A stretch of DNA of 64,000 nucleotides from Ostreococcus lucimarinus CCE9901 (lineage: Eukaryota; Chlorophyta; Mamiellophyceae; Mamiellales; Bathycoccaceae). Under the pieces are notes generated by a model. That model worked only from the letters and a program-made list of their open reading frames with translations, searched no databases and was not told the origin of the DNA. Positions 1 to 10,628 of the stretch are shown here, piece by piece (position 1 is the first letter of the stretch; each line of letters opens with the position of its first letter). The position numbers were made by a program, and so were the translations under genes. The stretch is taken from NCBI RefSeq assembly GCF_000092065.1, contig NC_009356.1, positions 496,001 to 560,000 of the forward strand, written 5' to 3'.

Positions 1-644
1 GTAGAGCACTACCACAAGTTCCACTTTCACTGATGCAAACTGAGCTGAAACCTCGAGCTGCGCGCAACTCGTCCAAATCTCGAAGTGTTGCACTTGGGCG
101 CAGAACTGCCGGATTTGCGACGTATCCGGGTCTATGCGACTTGACTATCTTCGCATGTTCAAGTTGAGATTCCATCTACGACGAATCATAAGTTAGAGAC
201 GTAAAAAATGCGTTGGACTGTCGTACCGCCATGTTGTAGTGAAGGAAACCCATCCCTCCAGCCTCAGCCATTGCGATGGCCATATCAGACTCGGTGACTG
301 TATAAATCCATTAAGCCTTGTAAATCGTAAAGATATAGTTGCGACCAACCTGTATCCATCGGAGAGCTCACCATTGGCGTTCGGATCGACACATTTCTAC
401 TCACTCGTGTTGAGAGATCAACCTGTGGGTGTTTGAATCAAGTTGCTGTTAAGTGCGTGCCGAACGATCAAACGTACCTGGTCAGCCGCAAAATCGATGA
501 AACCAGGATGGAAGATAACATCATCGTATGTGTAGCAAAATCCTAGTCATGAAATTGGTAAGCCGCGAAGAGTCGAAACACACTTCGGCTTCACTTACCC
601 TGGTTGAAAAGAGCCTCGCCGGGGAAGCCATCGAGGGAAGCCAT
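1..644 (-). CDS. IMP dehydrogenase, 5' part (runs off window start)
   Basis: Oxidises IMP to XMP with NAD, the rate-limiting step of GMP synthesis in the cytosol. No single long ORF is present. Five exons rebuilt on the minus strand (644..599, 542..478, 422..350, 297..227, 175..<1) join in phase. They give the plant-type start MASLDGFPGEALFNQGF, then YTYDDVIFHPGFIDFAADQ, SSPMDTVTESDMAIAMAEAGG and HYN, the usual N-terminal beta/alpha-barrel signatures. The reading then enters the linker and CBS region (GYVANPAVL). The four introns are 51-56 nt with GT-AG ends, and the donor GTAAGT after residue 15 is canonical. The active-site cysteine loop would lie beyond base 1. Start ATG 644 is the only in-frame ATG before the conserved motif. 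Divergent from the ketopantoate hydroxymethyltransferase gene. The identification is firm; exact splice positions are by eye. Confidence 0.88.
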
Positions 645-1035
645 GACGATACGATTTCAGACGCAGATGAGGAATGAAAACGAACAGTAGTGATAAGAAG
701 TGATATGATACGACGCAGCGACGCAGCGCGCGCGCACCTATGCCGGGGACCGCGCGACGTGTTCAACCCGTTGGGGGTGAAATACAGAGCTACACTAATC
801 GTTCGTATAATAAAGTTATTACTGGTATCTCCGTTCGAGCGAGTTGTTTCTTGAGCAGACACTTGGACTAGAGGACCCGTCTCCTGAAGTGCCGGCACCC
901 GCATAAAGCACAACCGTGGCGAGACGAAGACTAGTCGCATACTTCGGTAGTTCGCCAAACTGTAAGCTGTACGTTTGCGGAACTTCTGATCACTTACAAT
1001 TACATTACGGTTGTGAGTGCACTCTTCCTCGTTAA
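645..1035. promoter_or_regulatory. Shared divergent promoter region, IMPDH / panB
   Basis: This 391-base gap lies between the start of IMP dehydrogenase (minus) and the start of ketopantoate hydroxymethyltransferase (plus). I see no convincing coding exon or RNA gene. A small ORF on the minus strand across it has no recognisable features. By position it must hold both promoters; no specific element is recognised. Confidence 0.4.
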
Positions 1036-2065
1036 ATGCTTTTTCAGGCAACGAGGAGCGTCGCGAGGAAAGCTCACAGCTGTCGCTATTTTCGTTGCTT
1101 CTCTCAGAAGTCAGCAGCGCCATTCAAAACCGAGACTCGCTTCACCCTAGGAGAACTGCGCAAGAAGTACCAATCATCGAAGCCTATTACCGCCGTCACT
1201 GCATATGACTACCCGAGTGCGAAGCAGGTAAGTTCAGTACTCGTTCAGACAAGCCGAAACTAAGCAATTATAGGTTGATAGTGCAGGCATTGACGTGGTT
1301 TTAGTTGGAGATTCTGCAGCGATGGTTGTGCACGGGCATGAAACAACGTTGCCTATCACACTGAATGACATGATCACGCATACAAAAGCTGTAAAGAGGG
1401 CAGTACAGCGTGCTATGGTAGTGAGCGATTTACCTTTTGGCAGTTACGAAGAGAGTACGGACTACGCCGTGCGTTCTGCCTTGATGTTGATAAAAGAAGG
1501 CCTTGCGGACGCAGTCAAACTTGAAGGTGCCATAGAACCTAGGCTTCGTGTCGTTAGAGCAATTAAAAACGCTGGAATCCCTGTCATGGGTCACGTCGGC
1601 CTAACTCCGCAGTCTGTGAATGTTTTGGGAGGTTTCAAGCCACAGGGCCAGAAAGCAGTCGACGCGATGCAATTGGTGGAACATGCGATTAGCTTAGAAG
1701 ATGCCGGGTGTTTTGCTATAGTTATAGAGTGCGTACCGGAGGCAGTTGCTTCGGCTATTACACGTGTCATCAATATTCCCACCATAGGTATAGGGGCTGG
1801 GCAGCACACCAGTGGGCAGATTCTCGTATATCATGATCTTCTGGGCTTGACTGAGCATCCTCATCATTCAAATGTTGCTCCAAAATTCTGCAAGCAATAT
1901 GCACAACTTGGTATGGTTGCACGTTCTGCACTGTGCTCCTTCAAGGCAGAAGTTGAGAATAAAATTTTTCCTGGCGCAGCGTTTTCTCCTTATACTATGC
2001 AACAAGATGAACTTCAGCACTTCGCAGAAATGCTCAAGAGGCAGGGTTTTGAGCAAATCACGTAG
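1036..2065 (+). CDS. panB: 3-methyl-2-oxobutanoate (ketopantoate) hydroxymethyltransferase
   Basis: Transfers the one-carbon unit of methylene-tetrahydrofolate to 2-oxoisovalerate, the first committed step of pantothenate (and so coenzyme A) synthesis. Exons 1036..1227 and 1274..2065 flank a 46-nt GT-AG intron and give 327 residues, the usual family length plus an N-terminal extension. The family motifs VTAYDYPSAK, VLVGDSAAMVVHG, the Lys/Glu pair in VKLEGA, MGHVGLTPQS, GGFKPQG and IGIGAG are intact. The first ~35 residues (MLFQATRSVARKAHS) are basic, low in acid and rich in Ser/Arg, as in a mitochondrial presequence, which is where plant and fungal enzymes reside. The chosen ATG is the first one in the frame of the conserved domain. 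The gene is followed by gamma-COP in the same direction. Confidence 0.93.
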
Positions 2066-2395
2066 AGCAAAAGAAAAGCGTGACGTTAGTTGAACTGGTT
2101 CCGATGGCTACCATTTTTTGTGTAAAAATTAATTCCCCCCGCCCACATATACTATGTATATTACACGCTGGAACGAGAACTAATTCTTATAGCTTCCCAT
2201 GCTAAATTGAATCAGCGCTCAGCCTGCAAACTTGAACTCCAACCCGTCGCTCGCGCTCTGTTCGTCGCAACGTGGCGCGGGAGAAGACGCGTTTCCCCGT
2301 GTAGTTCCGGTCGAAGAGGCGGCAGATCCGCGACACTACCTCATCGTACAGTTCAAACAACACTGAAAGTAGCATCGCTCTCAGGGGAGAAATTA
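2066..2395. promoter_or_regulatory. Intergenic region panB to gamma-COP
   Basis: This 330-base spacer has an AT-rich stretch (TATACTATGTATATT near 2147-2162) that could serve as a core promoter for the gamma-COP gene. The frame of gamma-COP is open upstream to 2207, but the Arg- and Ser-rich translation there does not resemble the family and is probably 5' UTR. Nothing else is recognised. Confidence 0.35.
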
Positions 2396-5002
2396 ATGAC
2401 TTCTCCGATCGCAGATTTTAACAGGAAGAGAGATGAGGATTCAGTCGAAGAGCTTTCTCCATTTTGGGGAATAGAAAAAGGCATAGTACTGCAAGAAGCT
2501 CGTTGTTTCAACGATCCACAGTTGGATGCACGTAAATGCCAACAGGTGATCACAAAGCTTCTATACCTGCATGTTCAAGGGGAGTTTTTCACAAAAACAG
2601 AGATAACAGAGATCTTCTTTTCAGTAACAAAGTTGTTTCAGTCGAAAAATAACAATCTCAGAAGGATGCTCTATCTCATCATAAAGGAGATTTGTCCAAC
2701 CTCTGACGAAGTTATTATCGTTACTTCATCGTTGATGAAAGATATGAACAGTAAAGTTGATCTATACCGAGCCAACGCGATTCGTGTTCTTTGTTGCATA
2801 GCGGACTCAGCAATACTAGGCCAGATCGAGCGTTACCTGAAACAAGCGATAGTTGACCGGAGTGATGCCGTGTCTTCTGCTGCCTTGATATCAGCAACGC
2901 ATTTGTCACTTGCAGATGTTGATATCGTGCGCCGATGGAGCAGCGAAATCCAAGAGGCAGTCAATTCGTCTTCTCCTGAGGTACAGTTTCATGCCTTGGG
3001 GCTTCTGTACGAGATTCGTAAATTCGATAGACTCTCAATCAACAAGCTAGTCGCGCAATTGACCCGAACACAACTTAGATCCCCGTTAGCACAGTGTTTG
3101 CTTATCAGGTATGTTTCAGAAGTGATTAAAGACAGTGCGGAAGATACTGTGGCTCCACTGCACACGTTTCTACAGAGCTGCATGAGGCATAAATCAGAAA
3201 TTGTCGTCTTTGAAAGCATACGTGCAATCACGTCTCAACATGACTTGGAAGCGCACCAATTGGTGTCGGTTGTGAACGTTCTCCAGCTCCTGCTATCGTC
3301 ACCGAAACCAAGTTCACGCTTTGCCGCGATGAGAGTTATCAATAAATTGGCTTTTCTATTCCCAGATCTGATATCAAACTGCAACGCTGATATCGAAAAT
3401 CTCATATCTGACGAGAACAAGTCAATAGCTACTCTGGCCATAACCACATTGTTGAAGACAGGCGGCGATGCTGCGGTTGAACGTCTGTTAGCTCGCATTC
3501 ATTCGTTTATGTCAGAGATTCAAGACGAGTTCAAGATAATGATAATAGAGGCAGTGCGAATAACGTGTATACGATGTGCCCATAAGTATCGCATTTTGCT
3601 ATCATTCTTGTCCACGTATTTGCGCGAAGAAGGAGGGTTCGAGTACAAACAATCAATCGTGCGATCTATTGTGCAACTATTTAACGCAATACCAGAGGCA
3701 AAGGAACTTTCACTTTCTTATCTATCAGAGTTCATTGAAGACTGTGAATACACGCAGCTTTCATGCGAAGTGCTGTATTTACTCGGAAAAGAGACACCAT
3801 ACACGACTGATCCTGGAAAGTATCTGAGATACATCTACAATAGGGTGATTCTTGAGAATCCTTCCATTCGAGCGGCCTCTATTTCGGCAATGGCGAGCAT
3901 CGCTGTGCATTGCGAGATGTTAAAGGGACGTGTCTTAGTACTTTTGCGCCGCTGTCTTTTCGATAGTGATGATGAAGTTCGAGATCGAGCGTGCGCATCA
4001 ATTGCACTCCTTGAGAAGGCATCTGCTCAGAAAGCTGGATCCCTTACAACACACACAACTGAAGCTTTCGAAAATGTGTTACTCAAATACTGCCAGTCAA
4101 ACTCAGATGAACCTATTGATCTGCAGACTATCGTCACTTCAAGTTCGGCAAACAGTGAGTCTACTAATAGCGCTTCGGTTCTCGAACAAGAACACGTGAT
4201 TTCTGACATCTCATACTCAAATATAGCTTCAGTGCCATATTTTGCAACGTGTGGCGACGTTTTCAAGAGCTCTATGAAAATTGATCTGACAGAAGACGAA
4301 ACTGAATACAAAATATCGTGTGTCAAGCACATCTTTGATAGTCATATCGTCTTCGAATTCATTTGCAGCAACACTATCAAAGAGCAAGCATTGACAAATG
4401 TGACTGTCGCTATGGAGGCGTTGGGTACAAGTGGGCTCTTAGAGCCGACTGTGCTGCCTCTTAATGTTATGCCACTTACGTCGTATGGGTCAACATTTGT
4501 TGTGTTCGATCATGAAGTCGGCACACAGGTAGAAGAAAGATTCGCTTGTACGTTGAAGTTTGTTTCGAAAGAGATTGACCCTATCACTGGGGCACTCGAA
4601 GATGATGGTTACGAAGATGAGTACTCAATAGAAGATGTTGAGCTTCTTGCTACTGACTTCATGCGTAGTGCTCGGGTTCAAGAATTCAGTCAAGTCTGGA
4701 GCGAAAGTGAATCTTACGTCGAGAACACTTTTTCAAATATCGTCCTGCCTCATGATACGGTTGAAAAATCTGTGAGTCATTTTTCTTCACTGCTTGGCTT
4801 CAGTCCGTGCATTGGGAAAACTGTCACGCGTAATGCAACTTTGCACACCGCGTGTTTTGCCGCAGAATTGTCAACTGGGGAGCATGTACTCATTAAAATT
4901 GCACTAAGTATGGAATCGCAGTCGAGCGTGACCGCAACCGTCACCTGCCGAGCTCCTCAAGCGCAGCTTTGTAACCAAGTACTTAGCGTAATCACTTGTT
5001 AG
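2396..5002 (+). CDS. Coatomer subunit gamma (gamma-COP)
   Basis: Large subunit of the COPI coat, acting in Golgi-to-ER and intra-Golgi vesicle budding. It pairs with zeta-COP and binds Arf1 and dilysine cargo. The single exon from ATG 2396 gives 868 residues, the expected length. The N-terminal adaptin-like HEAT solenoid contains highly conserved stretches such as VLQEARCFN, KCQQVITKLLYL, TKLFQS, LRRMLYL, VIIVTSSLMKDM and ERYLKQAIVDR. The last ~270 residues match the gamma-appendage (beta-sandwich and platform subdomains). An in-frame start at 2207 would add 63 basic residues with no family match, so 2396 is preferred. There is no intron, in contrast with most neighbours. It converges with the GTPase gene. 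Confidence 0.95.
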   Translation: MTSPIADFNRKRDEDSVEELSPFWGIEKGIVLQEARCFNDPQLDARKCQQVITKLLYLHVQGEFFTKTEITEIFFSVTKLFQSKNNNLRRMLYLIIKEICPTSDEVIIVTSSLMKDMNSKVDLYRANAIRVLCCIADSAILGQIERYLKQAIVDRSDAVSSAALISATHLSLADVDIVRRWSSEIQEAVNSSSPEVQFHALGLLYEIRKFDRLSINKLVAQLTRTQLRSPLAQCLLIRYVSEVIKDSAEDTVAPLHTFLQSCMRHKSEIVVFESIRAITSQHDLEAHQLVSVVNVLQLLLSSPKPSSRFAAMRVINKLAFLFPDLISNCNADIENLISDENKSIATLAITTLLKTGGDAAVERLLARIHSFMSEIQDEFKIMIIEAVRITCIRCAHKYRILLSFLSTYLREEGGFEYKQSIVRSIVQLFNAIPEAKELSLSYLSEFIEDCEYTQLSCEVLYLLGKETPYTTDPGKYLRYIYNRVILENPSIRAASISAMASIAVHCEMLKGRVLVLLRRCLFDSDDEVRDRACASIALLEKASAQKAGSLTTHTTEAFENVLLKYCQSNSDEPIDLQTIVTSSSANSESTNSASVLEQEHVISDISYSNIASVPYFATCGDVFKSSMKIDLTEDETEYKISCVKHIFDSHIVFEFICSNTIKEQALTNVTVAMEALGTSGLLEPTVLPLNVMPLTSYGSTFVVFDHEVGTQVEERFACTLKFVSKEIDPITGALEDDGYEDEYSIEDVELLATDFMRSARVQEFSQVWSESESYVENTFSNIVLPHDTVEKSVSHFSSLLGFSPCIGKTVTRNATLHTACFAAELSTGEHVLIKIALSMESQSSVTATVTCRAPQAQLCNQVLSVITC

Positions 5003-5168
5003 GTGTCATCAGTTTGATGTTATGAATCAGCTACGAGTCTATGATCGCGCCTGGGAAAACGATGAAACGAGTTGGGAATGAGAAATATTTACCGTTACCT
5101 ATGGCACAGACGGTGGTATGGTATGCACGTGCGAATTGGTCTTCTACCCCCCATGCTCCCTATAGGAC

Positions 5169-8100
5169 TTACTCAGACGCTGAAAAACACGTTAAAGATC
5201 TTAAATCACGCACGCTTTCATGTCGGCATGATAATAGATACTCAATCGCTCGTTGAATAATGATTTCATTCTCTGAATGCCCAAGACATTTCAAAGTTTG
5301 AACAAACTCGCCAACAAGTTCAATATCTTGTGCTTCTTGTAAGTATGGTAAGTAATACATAAGAAACCTCCGCTCGATGTCATAGGACGTCAACTTTGGT
5401 TTTATGGTGCACCACGACGTGTTTGTGAATATTCTGTGTGTTACGAAATAGCACTTCTCTTGAAATGCTTTCAATGATGTAAGTTGTGACTGTCTCTATG
5501 TTATGCACAGAATTTTAGAGAAAGTAAAATCCCTACCTCACGTTCCAACGACTCAACTGATGTAGTGCACATGTTTTCAACGGCCTCTTCACATATGCCT
5601 TCAACCTTCATCTCTGTTCCGCGAAAGAAGAAAGACCAAATCATGACTGAATTGAGCAGATCATAGGACAATGGAGTCGTCTTACTAATGCCTATGTAGT
5701 CATATAAGTGCCATCGAGGTGCAGCAGATCTTATACAATTTTCAAGTCCCCCAATATCGAATGACATTCTTTTCAGAGCGTACAAAGCTTCGTTTGAGTA
5801 CAGAATATCTTCAGGTAACATTGAAGCATCGAATGTTTTGTGCATTTGTAACCAATGTGTAGCAACACGTTTAGTTGCCTGCAAACAATACTCTCTTGTT
5901 CTACCCTGTGCATTAATCGAAAAGAAATAAAAGGACACTAAAATGTCGCTCCCCCACTCGGAAAAAAACGTGTCGCATGCTAGCACCTCCCTTTCCAAAT
6001 ACTCAAGCGCGTCATGGATAATGGTGCTTCGTTCTGTTAGTTTCGGAGTCCTTGCTGGATCATAATACAGCTCTGCACAACAGAAATTTACGTATGTGGG
6101 TCCCCAATGACTCAGCAGATACGCTAATGTTCGAGTCAACACTTCTTCGTGAACTGTGCTGGTTTCAGTAATACGAAGAACGGGTACAAGTTCGAGAAGC
6201 TTCTCGCCCAAGAGGGTGAACATGCCAATTTTTGCTGGTTGAATATCAAATCTGGGCAAACTTTGCCATTCAATAGTCCGTATTACTTTGATCGCAAGAT
6301 GACAGAGCGAACGGGTATCATAGTTCCAGGGCATGGATGCACAACTATTCACACTCGGAAAGTTTGCATGCGACGCCTCCACCGTGTGGCTGAGAGCCAA
6401 GCAGAAATCCATGTGCGAACTACCAAAAACTCTTCGCATTGAAACGATCGTAGAGTAAATATCGTGTAGACTAGGCCTAACATTAAATGAAGTTGAGAGG
6501 TGGTCTTCCACCGAGCATTTGATAAACTCTAACTCAACCATCGAAAGGCTTGTGCAAATGTACGGTGCCTCACCCCTTGCCACACAAATACCAGAAATAG
6601 CCAAAAGTAACTCATTCAATAGCCGCTTATAAACAATCTCATTCAAACCTTGATACATAGAAAAATTCTTTCGGTTTTCAATCGCCTGGAGTGCCCACGT
6701 ACTCGACACGTAAAAATTTGGAAGAAAAATGGGTTTCCCAATTTCTCTCAGCGACAGTTTCTTTTTGAGCAAGTCTTGAAAATAATTGCAAAGCCGCTGT
6801 GCACCTGCCTTCAACTTACTGATACAATCTGCAACTCTTCTCGTAACTGCTTGAGCGGTAGCACGCTCAACCAATTCCATAAAATCAGCGTGAGTTGCAT
6901 CACCATCAAGTGCGTTCTGCTCTGGTATGCAGAGAACAAGCTGAAGCACCTCTCTGGAAATACTTCTCCTAGTTGAAAGAAGATCATGCAGTGTATCATC
7001 AAAGTATATGAATGAACGCAACAAAAGGAAGCAACTCGCTTGCAGGTCTACAGGCGGCATTTCGCAAAAAACACTTGCTGTGTGAAAATTTAGCCATAGT
7101 CGCTCAATAATGGATTTGATTCCGTATTCAGGACCAGTCATCGTAGACGTGCATGAAACTCCATCTACAAACTCTTTCAAATGGGCCCAAACAATTCTAT
7201 TTACTGATTGAACTTGCACGAAGTCAACGCTTTTGTTCAAGCTAATGTATTCTTCATGCTCTACGGTGCGTGCAGGAAGCCTGGTCAACCATGTATGGTC
7301 GCTGTTTTCCTGAGAAAGATAACGAACCACAGGATACCTTTCTTGTAGATGTGTGAAGAACTCGTCGAAATTCTTCGCCAAAGAGATGCTCATCCTCTCG
7401 AGTACTGCCACAAGATTTGAGGGTTTATCACGGATCGCCGTGTAAGAGGACGAAGCTTGAGATGCTGACCTTAAGTTCTTGATCGTACTTAGTAAGTAGC
7501 TAACGAATAGATATTTAAGTTCATCAAAATCTTTCTGAGTTGTATTCATCGTCATCCTTGATCTTCAAAATATGTCAACAGTAGCTCTGACAAGTGAGGT
7601 GCCAGACTTACCTGCCAAATTCAACATTACGACTGAGCGCGAAATTCATGCTTTCTTCAGCATCCATTGGCTCGCTAGAACCAATATGGATGACGCAGAA
7701 TCTACACTGACGGCGAACATATTCATCAACATCACAAAAAACGTTATTGTTGGATATTGAACGACTGAGATTGACGAACTCATTGACACGTGCCTAAAGT
7801 GGGTTAAGATATGTTGAAATCTAAGCCACGTGACTTTACCTTAAGTAAACTTTCGGTGGAAATATCGTCAGCAGCTTTCTGGTACCGTTTATTGCAAACA
7901 CTCACGAGTCGAAATTCATCTTCTTCTCGTATCATTCTATGAAGGAACTGTTCCGTAAAAAGTTTTGAGAAGTCACCGTCGAGTTTCCTTTCATCACACA
8001 CGTGAATCAAACGTGTCGTGCATCCGATGATTTTCTTAATATGACAGGAATCGTCAAATAGCTCCCCTTCAAAACCTGGCAAATCAACAATTTCGACACC

Positions 8101-9102
8101 TGATTTCAAGCGAGTGCTCGGGATCTCGAGTGATATAAAATTCAGAAGTCCCCAGCGCGAGTGGTTACCACATGTCACGCTATGCAGAACATTCTTGATG
8201 TATACGAGATCTTGAAATGATGTGCAATTTTTTAAACTACAGGTAAAAACGCGCCCCAGAGTTGCCATAACGTGTTCTGGCAATAGAACATCATCGTCCG
8301 TTAGCTCGGTGATATCAAAAGAGGAGGGAAATCCTAGCATGGAAAGTGCTCGCTGAAGACGTTCATCTTTGTTTGAAATCAAAGACGGACAGAAGTTACT
8401 TTTGGATCCTACTGTACCACTGATGACACCTTCAAGATACAAAAGCTCGTGCTGTCTCTGAGACCTCTGTAAATTACGAGCCGCTAATAACTTCTTGAGT
8501 TCATTGTCAACTTGGGCGGGCGAAGCGTAGGCAAAAGTTATTCTTGCATGGTTACCATAGAATACGTGAATAGGTACTTTTGTAGTGCAAAGCATGTCTC
8601 CCTCCGGCAATATACCGGCGCTGACATCTTGCTTGTCGAGTTGTGGATAGAACTGAGGTAATCTGTTGTCACTTGTACCTAGCGAAGACCCAAGATGAAA
8701 TAACTGCGGGGTCCAGTAAATACTTTCATCGAAAGAATCAAGCACAGTTACTGTCAAACTTTCTTTCATTTTTTGTTCCGTCAGGGCAGGCTCAACTTTA
8801 GAGTCAAAATCGTGCCGTAGTAGCCAATTCAGTAGATGCGTCTTCCCACTACCAGAGCGACCGATGAGACAGACGGTGGTGTAATCTTGTCCTCTCGCAC
8901 GAGACTGAACTTTTTGCAGTTGTGTTTTGAGAAGTTCCAGTCCAGCGCTAAATTTGCCTTGAGCTTTGGAGTCGTCCTTCAGCAAAGAACGTTTGAGCGT
9001 CGAAACGGTCGTGCATAAGGAATATGCTTCTCGAAGTAGTGTAGTGGCATTATCCTTTTTACCCTCTGAATTGGAGCAACCCACGTGCTGAAAGTCTCGC
9101 AT
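5169..9102 (-). CDS. Large SLIP-GC/dynamin-superfamily-like GTPase
   Basis: Four exons on the minus strand (9102..7840, 7793..7612, 7562..5537, 5489..5169) join in phase through introns of 46, 49 and 47 nt and give 1263 residues. The N-terminal ~430 residues hold a GTPase domain: a short coiled region, then P-loop GRSGSGKTHLLNWLL (residues ~81-95), the switch/G3 motif VDLPGFEG and a degenerate G4-like VCNKRY in place of NKxD. The remaining ~800 residues are alpha-helical by composition with no family I recognise. The layout resembles nuclear GTPase SLIP-GC and other divergent large dynamin-like GTPases, which have a wide G domain and a long helical stalk. Function is unknown; genome stability or membrane roles are known only for distant relatives. 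Exons 2 and 4 are easily missed, and without them the gene looks like separate ORFs. Confidence 0.72.
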
Positions 9103-9136
9103 GAGAGGAAGAGAGGAAGAGAGGAAGAGAGGAAGA
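9103..9136. repeat. Short GAGAGGAA microsatellite
   Basis: About four tandem copies of a GAGAGGAA-like unit sit directly upstream of the GTPase start codon. On its coding strand this is a CT-rich tract in the 5' leader. It may be a promoter pyrimidine tract or a simple replication-slippage repeat. Confidence 0.8.
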
Positions 9137-9583
9137 CCAACAACCGCCAGACGTTTTGTCGGGAACCGAGAACAACGCGTTAGTTAACACGAACCAAATC
9201 TTGAGTGAAAGAGTCGAACAATATTAAACGCATTAGCAACTTGCAATTCTAGTATACTCACGGCCGCCGTCAAGCGACGTCCTCCTATGAAGTATAACTG
9301 AATTTCTGAATCTCGGTGACAACAAGCTCAAGTCGGAAACGCCAGATTCAGAGACCGCCATTTCTGTACAGTGTTTTTACTTTTTCGAGTCACCCTGCAT
9401 GTAACACTTTGCGCTGCCAACTCTTGGGACTCTTGGAGTAGAAGGCGATCTGATACAATCTGTAGCGAGTATTGTACGCACCGCTTCACCTCTAACTCGA
9501 GAAGCGTAATTGTGCACGTTTGTGGGGGAAAGTGTTTTGGGAGCTAAGTTTTGCAAGTTGCGTGTAAGACTAGGAAGCGCAAC
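9137..9583. other. Divergent intergenic region without recognised features
   Basis: About 450 bases between the GTPase and the OB-fold-like gene. I find no long ORF, tRNA or repeat. It must contain both divergent promoters; no motif can be named with confidence. Confidence 0.3.
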
Positions 9584-10168
9584 ATGCTGGGAACAAAAAA
9601 ACCGCTCTTACTCGCACCCGGTGATCACTTTGAGTCCGATTCAATTCTGAACACCGCTGATATACCACATGTAACAATTAGTAGAACGTCGAAGCTAGTC
9701 CTGGGCCAGCGGCAAAATTTCAAGGTCAGAACCAGCAGTAGTCCAACACCAGGAGCGAACGTCATTGGCATCGTCACTAAAGTCTCACAGCAAAGTATTC
9801 ACGCCATGATCAATTCTTCGCTCGATGCTGAGATTCCAATTACCTGTCTTACTCACAGTCAGCGAAACGTGCGGGTAGGGTCTGCTATCCAAGCTACTGT
9901 TCAGTCGGTGTCGTCAAAGAAAGTTCTTTTGACTTTTGATGTAAACGAAAAAGGAGTCGCAAACGGCGTGCTTCACAAAGGTCGTGTATTTAGCTTCAGG
10001 CAGCAAGTATCTATGGGCTGCCGTTGTAAACGCTGGAAGATGCAGGCGAGAATGAAGGCGACTTGTCCCACAGACATTGTACTAAGTCTGAACCAGCAAA
10101 TGTGGTTACGAACGACGCAGCGCCGAAAAACACGCGACGTTCACACTCTATTACTGGAATGCATGTGA
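9584..10168 (+). CDS. OB-fold/S1-like protein, possibly exosome CSL4-like or Pol I RPA43-like
   Basis: The ORF from ATG 9584 gives 194 residues. Its middle (about residues 50-125) has the pattern of an S1/OB domain: PGANVIGIVTKVSQQSIHAMI, then a turn, VGSAIQATVQSVSSKKVLLTF. The preceding LLLAPGDHF resembles the N-terminal PGD motif of exosome cap proteins, so an RNA-exosome CSL4/RRP4-type or RNA polymerase I RPA43-type protein is possible. The C-terminal part after about 10005 loses this character. A 37-nt GT-AG segment (10005..10041) could be an intron leading into a different frame, so the 3' end is uncertain. Treat the domain as likely and the name as tentative. Confidence 0.5.
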   Translation: MLGTKKPLLLAPGDHFESDSILNTADIPHVTISRTSKLVLGQRQNFKVRTSSSPTPGANVIGIVTKVSQQSIHAMINSSLDAEIPITCLTHSQRNVRVGSAIQATVQSVSSKKVLLTFDVNEKGVANGVLHKGRVFSFRQQVSMGCRCKRWKMQARMKATCPTDIVLSLNQQMWLRTTQRRKTRDVHTLLLECM

Positions 10169-10258
10169 TGGACCAAGTCGACGCGTACTCCTTAAGCTTA
10201 AACTCCTGGAATTGGTGCACCAGTGACTAGGTCATAGACTGTACACCAATACGCGAAC

Positions 10259-10456
10259 ATGCATGAAGAGCTCTGTTTTACACCATATAATGTGGGCACT
10301 GCTCCGCGACACGACAACACTTCAGTCACCGTTTCGGATATAAGACAAAACGACGAACACGTGGACGATCGATTCCTTGTTCAATTGCAACGAAACTTCC
10401 AACTTCAACAGCACATGTTAGACATCAAGAGGCAGATGCTTCACTCGAGCGGTTGA
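10259..10456 (+). CDS. Small ORF, possible last exon of the preceding gene
   Basis: A 65-residue ORF ends in a Gln-rich, coiled-coil-like tail (FLVQLQRNFQLQQHMLDIKRQ). It lies 90 bases downstream of the OB-fold-like ORF on the same strand. It could be a separate short gene or a 3' exon of that gene. No family match is recognised. Confidence 0.25.
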   Translation: MHEELCFTPYNVGTAPRHDNTSVTVSDIRQNDEHVDDRFLVQLQRNFQLQQHMLDIKRQMLHSSG

Positions 10457-10602
10457 GGCGATGGAAAAATGAAGGCGTGACGACATCAAACGGTTTGCTC
10501 AGAGGAATTGCTAGAAAAATGTATTAATAAGTCCTGATGAAATATCAATTGCCTGATAGCGGAAAAAACACCGAGAGTATTCAAAGAATAACTCCGTCGG
10601 GG

Positions 10603-10618
10603 GTAACCTAGGCACTAA
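10603..10618. repeat. 16-bp motif shared with the 48.06-kb hairpin
   Basis: GTAACCTAGGCACTAA lies just beyond the stop codon of the phosphate transporter. It recurs exactly at 48061-48076, where it forms one arm of a long inverted repeat. A chance 16-base match in a window of this size is unlikely. It may be a remnant of a short dispersed or foldback element. Confidence 0.6.
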
Positions 10619-10628
10619 GCGGGCCCAT

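Noticed and set aside
5169-5474. Separate 101-residue gene downstream of the helical ORF
   Set aside because: An acceptor at 5490 joins it in phase to the GTPase gene, so it is the last exon.
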